DNA from: Campylobacteraceae bacterium
GTDB lineage: Bacteria; Campylobacterota; Campylobacteria; Campylobacterales; Sulfurovaceae
NCBI GenBank assembly: GCA_027023325.1
Contig: JALVVQ010000313.1
Coordinates: 1 to 23,706 of the forward strand
DNA: 23,706 bases
Direction of reading: 5' to 3'
How positions within the stretch are numbered: position 1 is the first letter of the stretch; each line of letters begins with the position of its first letter. The translations under genes were made by a program, and so were the position numbers. This document shows positions 14,969 to 22,411 of this stretch, piece by piece. The notes below the pieces were generated by a model. The model saw nothing but the letters and a program-made list of their open reading frames with translations. It was not told the DNA's origin and ran no database searches.

Positions 14969-16561
14969 TTAAATCTGTGGACCCGCTGATTCGAAATTAA
15001 ACTCCTCGCCATGACTATCATAGCGTTTAAAATTTTCTTGGAACATCTTTCCTAACTCTTTGAGTGTCTGTGTATAGGCCCCTTTGTCCTCCCACATTTT
15101 TTGAGGATTGAGTACATCATAATTCTTGACACCCTTGAGGGACTTGGGGATAGAAAGGTTGAATACCGGAAGGGTTTCAAATTCGGAGTCGTTGATGGAG
15201 CCATCAAGAATACCGGTGATACAGGCTCTGGTATCTTTGATACTCATCCTCTTTCCCACACCGTAGACACCACCGGTCCATCCTGTATTGACCAGATACA
15301 CATTCACATGATATTTGTCTATCTTTTCACCCAAGAGTTTAGCATAGTCTGTGGGATAGAGGGGTAAAAAGGCTTCACCAAAACAGGCAGAGAAGACTGC
15401 TTCGGGCTCGGTGATACCCCGCTCGGTGCCAGCGACTTTAGCTGTATACCCACTCAAAAAGTAGTACATAGCCTGTTCTTTGTTGAGCCTACTTACTGGA
15501 GGCAATACACCGAAGGCATCTGCTGTTAGAAAAATAATGTTTGTCGGATGTCCAGCATGAAGATCTTCTTTGTGGTTTTCGATATGTTCTATAGGGTAGG
15601 AGACACGGGTATTTTCTGTCTTGGATCCATCTTCATAGTTTACTCTTCCGGTATAGTCGTAGACCACATTTTCCAGTAAGGCATCCTTGCTGATTGCCCC
15701 GAATATCTCAGGCTCGCTTCTGGGGTCAAGGTTGATCACTTTGGCATAGCATCCTCCTTCGAAGTTGAAGACACCATCATCATCCCAGCCATGCTCATCA
15801 TCGCCGATCAGTGCCCTGTGCGGATCAGTAGAGAGTGTGGTTTTTCCTGTACCGGAAAGCCCAAAGAATAGACAGACATCTCCTTCTTCCCCTACATTGG
15901 CAGAACAATGCATGGAGAGTTTATTTTCCAGTGGTAACCAGTAGTTCATCATGGAGAAGATCCCTTTTTTCATCTCTCCACCATACCAAGTGCCACCAAT
16001 GATAGAGACATTCTTTTCAATATCAAATAGTACATAGACATCTGAATTCATGCCATGCTCTTCATACTTCTTGTTGGTTGTCTTGCAACCATTGTAGACT
16101 ACAAAGTCTGGTCTAAAACCCGAAAGTTCCTCTTTGGTAGGTCGAATAAACATATTTTTGACAAAATGAGCCTGCCAAGCTACCTCGGTAACAAAGCGGA
16201 TCTTGCGTCTGCTTGCCAGACTGGCGCCACAATAGGCATCCACAATATAGATATCTTTTCCAGAGAGCTGCTTTTGTGTTAGCTCTAGCAATTCATCAAA
16301 GATTTCTGCACTGATTGGTTTATTGGTATCTCCCCAAGCAATATGCTGATTGGAGGGTTCCTGGTCTACAAAATACTTGTCTTTGGGGCTCCTGCCTGTA
16401 AATACTCCTGTATCGCATATGGTGGCACCAGAAGTAGAGAGCTTACATTCTCCGTGATTGATCTCGTGTGCAATCAATTCGCTGTAATCCGTATTGTAAA
16501 ATACTCTTCCGATATTTTCGAGACCCAGCTTGTCAAGCCCTTTTGGTAGTTGCATACCCAT
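14969..16561 (-). CDS. pckA: Phosphoenolpyruvate carboxykinase (ATP)
   Basis: Interconverts oxaloacetate plus ATP and phosphoenolpyruvate plus CO2 plus ADP, the entry to gluconeogenesis. At 530 residues it fits the ATP-dependent class. Landmarks are FTGRSPKDKY (substrate-binding Arg), GGTWYGGEMKKG (metal-binding Lys region), the P-loop GLSGTGKTTLS (234-244), the kinase-2 motif IGDDEHGWDDDGVFNFEGG (about 252-270), and NTGWTGGVYGVGKRM. AGAGGA lies before the first ATG; a second ATG two codons later is also possible. It follows oadB by 15 bases on the same strand, so enzymes converting oxaloacetate to pyruvate and to phosphoenolpyruvate are made together. Confidence 0.97.
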   Translation of the reverse strand: MGMQLPKGLDKLGLENIGRVFYNTDYSELIAHEINHGECKLSTSGATICDTGVFTGRSPKDKYFVDQEPSNQHIAWGDTNKPISAEIFDELLELTQKQLSGKDIYIVDAYCGASLASRRKIRFVTEVAWQAHFVKNMFIRPTKEELSGFRPDFVVYNGCKTTNKKYEEHGMNSDVYVLFDIEKNVSIIGGTWYGGEMKKGIFSMMNYWLPLENKLSMHCSANVGEEGDVCLFFGLSGTGKTTLSTDPHRALIGDDEHGWDDDGVFNFEGGCYAKVINLDPRSEPEIFGAISKDALLENVVYDYTGRVNYEDGSKTENTRVSYPIEHIENHKEDLHAGHPTNIIFLTADAFGVLPPVSRLNKEQAMYYFLSGYTAKVAGTERGITEPEAVFSACFGEAFLPLYPTDYAKLLGEKIDKYHVNVYLVNTGWTGGVYGVGKRMSIKDTRACITGILDGSINDSEFETLPVFNLSIPKSLKGVKNYDVLNPQKMWEDKGAYTQTLKELGKMFQENFKRYDSHGEEFNFESAGPQI

Positions 16562-16576
16562 GTTTTCCTCTTTGTT

Positions 16577-17917
16577 TTATTTAAATATAGACAGCAGGAC
16601 GCCTGCTGCCACCGCGGAACCGATTACACCTGCCACATTGGGACCCATCGCATGCATCAATAGAATATTGCCTGGTTTGGCTTCAGATCCTACTTTGCTG
16701 ACGACTCTGGCTGCCATTGGGACGGCGGAGACGCCTGCCGCACCAATCAGTGGATTAATAGGCTCTTTGGAAAATCTATTCATGATCTTTGCCATGATGA
16801 CACCCATGGCTGTACCGGCGGAGAATGCCAATAATCCAATAATCATAATACCTAAACTTTCAATAACCAAAAACTTGTCTGCTGCCAGCTTGGAGCCGAC
16901 ACCTAAACCCAGGAAAATGGTGACTGTATTGATTAGTGCATTCTGCATGGTATCACTCAATCTATCAACGACGCCAGACTCTTTGGCAAAGTTACCAAAG
17001 GCAAATGCACCGATGAGTGGCGTGGACTCAGGTAAGATAAGAATAGAGAGCATCAGTACAACAATAGGGAAAATCAGTTTCTCCCTGCTGTGCACCTTGC
17101 GCTGTATGCCCATCTGTATCTTGCGCTCCTCTTCAGAGGTAAGCAGCTTCATGATTGGAGGCTGAATCACTGGCACTAATGCCATATAGGAATATGCTGC
17201 TACTGCAATAGCCCCCAGCATCTCCGGTGCCAATCGGTTGGCAATAAAGATCGAAGTCGGACCATCCGCACCACCGATAATAGAGATTGCTGAAGCAGAC
17301 TGTAAGTCAAACCCCAGTGCTACTGCACCGACCAATGATCCAAAGATACCAAACTGCGCCGCGCCGCCAAGCAGCGCTGTTTTTGGGTTGGCAAGCAGGG
17401 GACCAAAGTCTGTCATAGCACCCACACCCATGAAGATCAGCAGAGGGAAGAACTCATTAGCGATACCCATATTGTAGATGACACCCAGCATACCATGGGG
17501 ACCCGTCATGTGTGCCAATGGAATATTGGCCAACAATCCTCCAAAGGCAATAGGCAGGAGAAGAAGTGGCTCAAATCCTTTGGCAATAGCCAGGTAAAAG
17601 AGCACAAATACAATGAATATCATAATAATTCTACCAAATGAAGATTCAAAAGCTGACATTTTTTTGCTCTTTCCAGAAGGGTCGATTGCTACTTCACCAT
17701 CATCGGTGTTGAAAATGGCACTCAGCCCTGTGGTCTCCCAAAAACTTACTGCCAGTTGGCTGAGGCTCTTGGGTTGATAGACATGTTTGACGCTACTCTC
17801 TTCCGCTGATGTTGCAGGATGCACCGCAGTGTTGTGTGCTTCACTAGCTGCTTGTGCCGTGGTTGTCATCGCCACCAGTGCAAACAACAGTGCAAGAAAA
17901 ATCTGTTTCACCTTCAT
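16577..17917 (-). CDS. oadB: Oxaloacetate decarboxylase beta subunit, sodium-pumping type
   Basis: Integral membrane subunit that decarboxylates carboxybiotin on OadA and couples this to Na+ export, or runs in reverse. The C-terminal approximately 350 residues are multi-spanning and include the family signature GGADGPTSIF with the conserved Asp218, and GAAGVSAVPMAARV near the C-terminus. The 446-residue length exceeds that of short beta subunits because of an N-terminal extension of about 90 residues. That extension starts with a signal-peptide-like segment (cleavage likely after AQA, residue 23) and a periplasmic-looking stretch. AAGG precedes the ATG, eight bases after the oadA stop. Confidence 0.95.
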   Translation of the reverse strand: MKVKQIFLALLFALVAMTTTAQAASEAHNTAVHPATSAEESSVKHVYQPKSLSQLAVSFWETTGLSAIFNTDDGEVAIDPSGKSKKMSAFESSFGRIIMIFIVFVLFYLAIAKGFEPLLLLPIAFGGLLANIPLAHMTGPHGMLGVIYNMGIANEFFPLLIFMGVGAMTDFGPLLANPKTALLGGAAQFGIFGSLVGAVALGFDLQSASAISIIGGADGPTSIFIANRLAPEMLGAIAVAAYSYMALVPVIQPPIMKLLTSEEERKIQMGIQRKVHSREKLIFPIVVLMLSILILPESTPLIGAFAFGNFAKESGVVDRLSDTMQNALINTVTIFLGLGVGSKLAADKFLVIESLGIMIIGLLAFSAGTAMGVIMAKIMNRFSKEPINPLIGAAGVSAVPMAARVVSKVGSEAKPGNILLMHAMGPNVAGVIGSAVAAGVLLSIFK

Positions 17918-17925
17918 GGTCTGCC

Positions 17926-19716
17926 TTATGAAATCGTTGCGAGAATCTGACCGTCTTGGACGGCATCGTTGGTATTGACATTGATAGAGGCGATAGTGCC
18001 TGCCTGAGGAGAGGGGATATCTATTTCCATCTTCATGGCCTCAAGAATCATGATAACTTCGCCTTCTGCTATCGTGTCTCCTACATTTTTGACGACTTTC
18101 CAGACATTGCCTGGTGTTTGCGCCAGTACCTCTACGGAACCTGTGCTGCCACCTGCTGCTGGAGCACTTTCTGTGGTAGTTGCTGCTACAGGCGCTGCTG
18201 TCTCACTTACCTGGATATCGGCATCACCTTCTGCCACTTGAACACTGTATTTTTTGCCATCGACTACGACTGTATAATTTCCTGCCATTTCTGCTCCATT
18301 ACATTTATTTTCACCTTTTCTTACCATCAAAGGCCCTTCGCCTTTGAGGAACGCAATACCCTTTTTGTCGCACGCTGCAGCAATAAAGATATTCTCTTCG
18401 CTTGTCTCCAGCCCCTCTTCTGTAAGCACCTCTTTCCAATGTGCAATAGATTTTTCTACATTTCTGTCTGCGATATTGAGAGGGTTTTCAGTGGTTGCTT
18501 CCAAGTCGAGCTTGGCAGCTGCCAGTTCTACGATCTCCTCATCTGGGGCTACCGGTGTTTTGCCAAAGCGCCCAAGTACCATTTTTCCATATCCCGGAGC
18601 GATCTGTTTCCATGGGCCGAACATCACATTGGCGTAGGCTTGCTGCCAGTAGAACTGACTGACCGGTGTCACAGAAGTACCGTAGCCACCACGCTCTACA
18701 ACCTCTTTCATAGCTGCGATTACTTCATCAAATTTATCTAGATTTCCACTGTCTCTCATCATTTGCGTATTGGCTGTCAATGCGCCGCCAGGCATAGGTG
18801 AGAAAGGAATGAGTGGGCTGACCTGTGTTGCTTCTGGTGGGATAAGGTACTCCTCTAGGCAAGTTTTCAGTGTCTCTTCGTATTTGAGTACTTTTTCAAG
18901 TTTGAGATCACCAAGGTTATAGTCAGTCCCTTTGGTGGCGTGAAGCAGTGTCAGGATATCCGGTTGGCTTGTCCCACCGCTGACTGGAGAAGCTGCTAGG
19001 TCAATACCATTGGCGCCACCCTCCAGTGCTGCCAAATAACAGGCCACACTCACACCAGCTGTTTCATGGGTATGCAGTCTAAGGTGTGTCTCGTCGCCCA
19101 GAAGCTTTCTGGCCATAGAAATCGTCTCAAAAACCTTGTGGGGATTGGAAGTACCGGAGGCATCTTTGAAACAGACCGAGTCAAATGCAATACCGCTGTC
19201 CAGTATATTGCGCAGCGTTTTCTCATAGAAGGCTACATCATGCGCCCCTTTGCATCCAGGAGGAAGATCCATCATAGTGACAACAACTTCATGGTTCATG
19301 CCGTGTTTGTTGATACAGCTTGCACTGTATTCCAGGTTGTCCACATCGTTTAGGGCATCGAAGTTTCTGACAGTTGTGGTACCGTGCCTGGCAAACAATT
19401 TGGCAAAAAGATCAATCATTTCACGGCTTCCGGTATCGAGCATGACGGTATTGATACCTCTTGAGAGGATTTGTAAATTGGCATCAGGACCTACAATTTC
19501 CCGGAACTTGTCCATCATATCAAATGCATTTTCCTGTAGATAGAAAAAGAGGCTTTGGAATCTGGCGCCACCACCGAACTCAAAGTGATTGATACCTGCT
19601 TTTTTGGCTGCTTCTACTGCGGGGAAAAAGTCCTCCATCAGTACCCTTCCCCCAAAGACAGACTGAAATCCGTCCCTGAAGGTTGTGTCCATAATATCAA
19701 TATATTTTTTTGCCAT
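17926..19716 (-). CDS. oadA: Oxaloacetate decarboxylase alpha subunit (biotin carboxyltransferase)
   Basis: Cytoplasmic biotin-containing carboxyltransferase, 596 residues, moving CO2 between oxaloacetate and biotin. The TIM-barrel domain shows DTTFRDGFQS (10-19), VCFKDASGT (Lys184, the likely carboxylated active-site Lys) and HTHETAG (215-221, metal histidines). A conserved PYC_OADA region follows, then an Ala/Thr-rich hinge (about 505-525) and a biotinyl domain with EAMKMEI (Lys562 biotinylated). The first motif reads DTTFRDGFQS where many relatives have DTTLRDAHQS, so it belongs to a distinct subgroup. Membership in oadGAB argues for the decarboxylase or its reverse rather than soluble pyruvate carboxylase. 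AAAGGA precedes the ATG. Confidence 0.95.
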   Translation of the reverse strand: MAKKYIDIMDTTFRDGFQSVFGGRVLMEDFFPAVEAAKKAGINHFEFGGGARFQSLFFYLQENAFDMMDKFREIVGPDANLQILSRGINTVMLDTGSREMIDLFAKLFARHGTTTVRNFDALNDVDNLEYSASCINKHGMNHEVVVTMMDLPPGCKGAHDVAFYEKTLRNILDSGIAFDSVCFKDASGTSNPHKVFETISMARKLLGDETHLRLHTHETAGVSVACYLAALEGGANGIDLAASPVSGGTSQPDILTLLHATKGTDYNLGDLKLEKVLKYEETLKTCLEEYLIPPEATQVSPLIPFSPMPGGALTANTQMMRDSGNLDKFDEVIAAMKEVVERGGYGTSVTPVSQFYWQQAYANVMFGPWKQIAPGYGKMVLGRFGKTPVAPDEEIVELAAAKLDLEATTENPLNIADRNVEKSIAHWKEVLTEEGLETSEENIFIAAACDKKGIAFLKGEGPLMVRKGENKCNGAEMAGNYTVVVDGKKYSVQVAEGDADIQVSETAAPVAATTTESAPAAGGSTGSVEVLAQTPGNVWKVVKNVGDTIAEGEVIMILEAMKMEIDIPSPQAGTIASINVNTNDAVQDGQILATIS

Positions 19717-19728
19717 TAAAATCCTTTA

Positions 19729-19977
19729 TTATGATTTGTTTTTACGAAATTCCGTGACTGCTGCAATCACGGCTGCGACATGTGCCTGCTGCTCAGCATC
19801 TCCTGTGCTTGAGGCTGAAGATGGTGGCGGTACCACCGGCGCCTTGTCTGGAAAGTACTTCCCTATGATACGGGCTTGAAGCTTGACTGATAAGATCATG
19901 ACATATAGGAAAATGAATACTACTCCCATACCAAGCACCATAAACTTCAGTGCTTCTGTTATAACATTTACTTCCAT
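19729..19977 (-). CDS. oadG: Oxaloacetate decarboxylase gamma subunit
   Basis: Small single-span membrane subunit that ties OadA to OadB. The 82 residues show one N-terminal helix (ALKFMVLGMGVVFIFLYVMILSV), a Pro/Ser-rich linker and a helical Ala-rich tail (HVAAVIAAVTEFRKNK), the usual gamma-subunit layout. It is the first gene of the oadG-oadA-oadB-pckA run, 12 bases before oadA. AAAGG precedes the ATG. Sequence conservation in this family is low, so assignment leans on architecture and context. Confidence 0.88.
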   Translation of the reverse strand: MEVNVITEALKFMVLGMGVVFIFLYVMILSVKLQARIIGKYFPDKAPVVPPPSSASSTGDAEQQAHVAAVIAAVTEFRKNKS

Positions 19978-20012
19978 CTGTTTCTACCTTTGGAAAATCT
20001 AAAATTCCCTCT

Positions 20013-20032
20013 AATTGAGATGCTCAATTTTA
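20013..20032 (-). promoter_or_regulatory. Predicted oad-pckA operon promoter with overlapping 17-bp dyad
   Basis: On the minus strand AAAAAAATAGCTAAAATTG gives a -10 box TAAAAT at 20032-20027. The perfect inverted repeat AATTGAG-ATG-CTCAATT at 20013-20029 begins inside that box and runs over the predicted transcription start. This is a typical repressor-operator placement. No T-run follows in either direction, so a terminator for the upstream RNA helicase gene is less likely. Confidence 0.45.
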
Positions 20033-20069
20033 GCTATTTTTTTGCTTGCCTCTGCTTAAAAGTAGGCTG

Positions 20070-21455
20070 CTATCTGCGTCTTTTTTTTCTTTTGTTACTT
20101 CCTGTCCGCTTCTGTTCTCCTTGGTGTTCGTGTAGCATAGATTCTACTTCTGAAGCATCGTATCCTATCTGAAAATCACCACTGCTTTGCCCATTGGAGA
20201 GCATGAAAGAGAGTGCTTTTTTGATGAAAGTACCCTGATCCATATGAGCAAGAGACTGTAACGCTTTGTCAATATGTGGATGGATGGCTGTCTCCTCAAG
20301 TTTTTGCATCATAAAGTCAATTGATTCTTGCGAGAGGCTACCATCTCCTACCACCAGTGTGTCCAATCTCATCTCGGCACCCACTTCTTTCTGTATGCGC
20401 TGAAGCTCACGAAACTCCTCGGTGCTTACCAATGTGATGGCTTGTCCTGACTTTCCTGCTCTGCCTGTACGACCAATGCGATGTACATAGCTCTGTGGGT
20501 CAAAAGGGATGTGGTAGTTGAAGACATGGGTGACATCTTTGACATCCAATCCTCTGGCTGCCACATCGGTGGCTACGAGGATCTTTGTCTGTGCCCTACG
20601 ATAGGACTTGATCACTGCCTCTCTGTCCATTTGCTCCATATCACCATGTAGTCCACTAGCCGCAAAACCCATCGCCTGGAGATGTTCGGAGAGTCTATCC
20701 ACTTCACGCTTCATGCGACAGAAGATCAGACATTTGTTGAAGTCTTCTGCTTCAAGAAGCTGTACGATCGTCTCGTCCCTTTGACTTTCGTTAATCACGA
20801 AATAGCGCTGGTCAATGATGTTGTTGGTGGTTGCTTCATCCCCTACGACGGAGATAAACTCTGGTTGATAGAGTATCTGGTCTGCCAGCTGCTTGATCGG
20901 TGTGGGCATGGTTGCGGAGAAGAGCAGTGTCTGACGGTTTTGGGGGATATACTCAAAGATCTCTTTGATCTCATCCAGAAATCCCATATCCAGCATCTCG
21001 TCCGCTTCATCCAGTACCACGATTTCTGGATTGAAGACTTCAATCTTGCCTTTGCGGTAGAGATCCTTGAGTCTGCCAGGTGTGGCGACTACGATTTGTA
21101 CCCCTTTGTGTATCAAAGCAATCTGCCTGCCATATCCCACGCCGCCATAGACTGTCAGTGTGCGTATACCTGCGAAGCGACCCAGGTGATAGAGTTCGTC
21201 ACTCACTTGCGTGGCCAGCTCTCTGGTTGGTGTGATAACCAGTGCTCTCTCTATCTGTCCTTTGGCGATCATGTCCATCATTGGCAGTCCAAACGCTGCG
21301 GTCTTGCCTGTGCCGGTATGCGCTTGTCCTACCAGATCATTGCCTGCTGCAATAATGGGTATCGCCTCTTTTTGTATGGGGCTTGGCTCTTTGAAGCCTG
21401 CGATTTTTACGCCTTTGGCGATATCACGGTGAAAATCAAAATCCTGAAATGTCAT
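20070..21455 (-). CDS. DEAD-box ATP-dependent RNA helicase
   Basis: Superfamily 2 RNA helicase of 461 residues, expected to unwind RNA duplexes in ribosome assembly, mRNA decay or cold adaptation. Motifs in order: FKEPSPIQ (Q motif), AHTGTGKT (45-52), PTREL (Ia), TPGR (Ib), DEAD (149-152), SAT (180-182), IFCRMK (IV), DVAARGLDV (V) and HRIGRTGR (325-332, VI). A C-terminal extension of about 100 residues ends in a basic tail (KRKKRRR) probably helping RNA binding. AAGG precedes the ATG. Upstream is a 116-base multi-hairpin element in the gap to uppP, which could be its 5' leader. I cannot assign it to a named bacterial helicase such as RhpA, RhlE or DeaD. Confidence 0.93.
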   Translation of the reverse strand: MTFQDFDFHRDIAKGVKIAGFKEPSPIQKEAIPIIAAGNDLVGQAHTGTGKTAAFGLPMMDMIAKGQIERALVITPTRELATQVSDELYHLGRFAGIRTLTVYGGVGYGRQIALIHKGVQIVVATPGRLKDLYRKGKIEVFNPEIVVLDEADEMLDMGFLDEIKEIFEYIPQNRQTLLFSATMPTPIKQLADQILYQPEFISVVGDEATTNNIIDQRYFVINESQRDETIVQLLEAEDFNKCLIFCRMKREVDRLSEHLQAMGFAASGLHGDMEQMDREAVIKSYRRAQTKILVATDVAARGLDVKDVTHVFNYHIPFDPQSYVHRIGRTGRAGKSGQAITLVSTEEFRELQRIQKEVGAEMRLDTLVVGDGSLSQESIDFMMQKLEETAIHPHIDKALQSLAHMDQGTFIKKALSFMLSNGQSSGDFQIGYDASEVESMLHEHQGEQKRTGSNKRKKRRR

Positions 21456-21509
21456 AGGTGTGCCTTAAAAATAAATTAGGTTGGCAAGATACAGAAAAAT
21501 CCATGTACA

Positions 21510-21625
21510 TATCACGCTGTGATAGTGGTGCATAAATCCAAAATACGGTGCAAACCCGTAGGTTCAAAATGCTTTGAACTCAAGAGAGTTTCTCGTGAGA
21601 AACTCTATGAATACACGGCGTTATA
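21510..21625. ncRNA. 116-base intergenic multi-hairpin element with pairing ends
   Basis: The ends TATCACGCTGTG (21510-21521) and CACGGCGTTATA (21614-21625) pair over 12 positions with one mismatch and one G-U. Inside are three perfect stem-loops: TACGG/CCGTA (21544-21560), GTTCAAA/TTTGAAC (21562-21579) and AGAGTTTCTC/GAGAAACTCT (21585-21606). The left end can alternatively fold locally as TATCAC/GTGATA (21510-21524). A closed outer helix enclosing three arms suggests a structured RNA, which on the minus strand would precede the RNA helicase gene. The same geometry fits a small non-coding repeat element with terminal inverted repeats and TA ends. Not matched to any RNA family I know. Confidence 0.5.
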
Positions 21626-21626
21626 A

Positions 21627-21660
21627 ATTTTACTTTATAGTATCATAAGTAAAATGATAC
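21627..21660. repeat. Two mutually exclusive inverted repeats at the 3' end of uppP
   Basis: ATTTTACTT/AAGTAAAAT (arms 21627-21635 and 21647-21655) and GTATCAT/ATGATAC (arms 21640-21646 and 21654-21660) are both perfect and share bases, so only one can form at a time. They span the uppP stop codon. They may stabilise or end the uppP mRNA, though no T-run follows. Confidence 0.4.
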
Positions 21661-22399
21661 CAAAAAATATCCTATAGATACCAAAGGGCACAAAAGAGAA
21701 GCGTTGAATAAAGACCAAAAAGAGCTTTACGGTAACATAGGCTACCACAAAAGCCACGAGAAACCCGATGACAAAAGCAGCAATATTGGCGCCGGCAAAG
21801 TCTTGATAGTGCTTGAGCAGTGAATAGAGAGAGACCGCTCCCATCACAGGAATTGCCAGCAGAAAGGAGAAATCCGAAGAGGCCTTGCGATCCAGACCAC
21901 TCAACAGTCCTCCTATGATCGTCGCACCCGAACGGCTGGTGCCGGGGACGATGGCAAAGATCTGAGCGATACCAACCCAGAGTGCTTGCTTCCAGTTGAC
22001 CCCTTCTGCTTCGGTGACCTGCTGAGGCGTTTCTTTGTAGAAATACTCTACGACAAGAAATACAACCCCCCCGATAATAAACATATAGGCTACTGTCTTG
22101 CTGTTGAACAGCACATCTACATAATCCTTGACCAGAAACCCAGCGATGGCAAAGGGAACAAATGCCAGCATAAGCTTGGCCCAAAGGTCAATCTTTTTGG
22201 GACTGAGTTTTTCTCTGTAGATGAGCATTACCGCCAGTATGGCGGCAAACTGTATGATGATTTCATAGGCATTAACCACTGCACTCTGGGGGATACCTAG
22301 AAACTTGCCTGCTACGATCATGTGCCCTGTCGAAGAGATGGGAAGAAACTCTGTAAATCCCTCGATGATACCGATGATAATCGCTTGAATACTATTCAT
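21635..22399 (-). CDS. uppP: Undecaprenyl-diphosphatase
   Basis: Integral membrane phosphatase (BacA/UppP family) that recycles undecaprenyl pyrophosphate to undecaprenyl phosphate, the lipid carrier for peptidoglycan and surface glycans. The 254 residues span the membrane several times and carry both signatures: EGFTEFLPISSTGHM (13-27) and PGTSRSG (152-158). AAAGGA precedes the ATG. It lies 12 bases downstream of the ABC exporter gene on the same strand, so carrier recycling and a possible lipid-linked substrate exporter are co-expressed. Confidence 0.96.
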   Translation of the reverse strand: MNSIQAIIIGIIEGFTEFLPISSTGHMIVAGKFLGIPQSAVVNAYEIIIQFAAILAVMLIYREKLSPKKIDLWAKLMLAFVPFAIAGFLVKDYVDVLFNSKTVAYMFIIGGVVFLVVEYFYKETPQQVTEAEGVNWKQALWVGIAQIFAIVPGTSRSGATIIGGLLSGLDRKASSDFSFLLAIPVMGAVSLYSLLKHYQDFAGANIAAFVIGFLVAFVVAYVTVKLFLVFIQRFSFVPFGIYRIFFGIILLMIL

Positions 22400-22411
22400 T
22401 GTGTCGTCCTT

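Noticed and set aside
17956..18741. 261-codon open frame antisense to oadA
   Set aside because: Cys/Tyr/Phe-rich composition typical of antisense reading of a conserved gene; no start signal.
20081..20088. Run of eight A (coding strand) near the end of the DEAD-box helicase
   Set aside because: The helicase is intact and only the last few basic residues would change on slippage; no sign of a split gene.
20682..21479. 265-codon open frame antisense to the DEAD-box helicase
   Set aside because: Unusual composition and full overlap with a motif-complete helicase.
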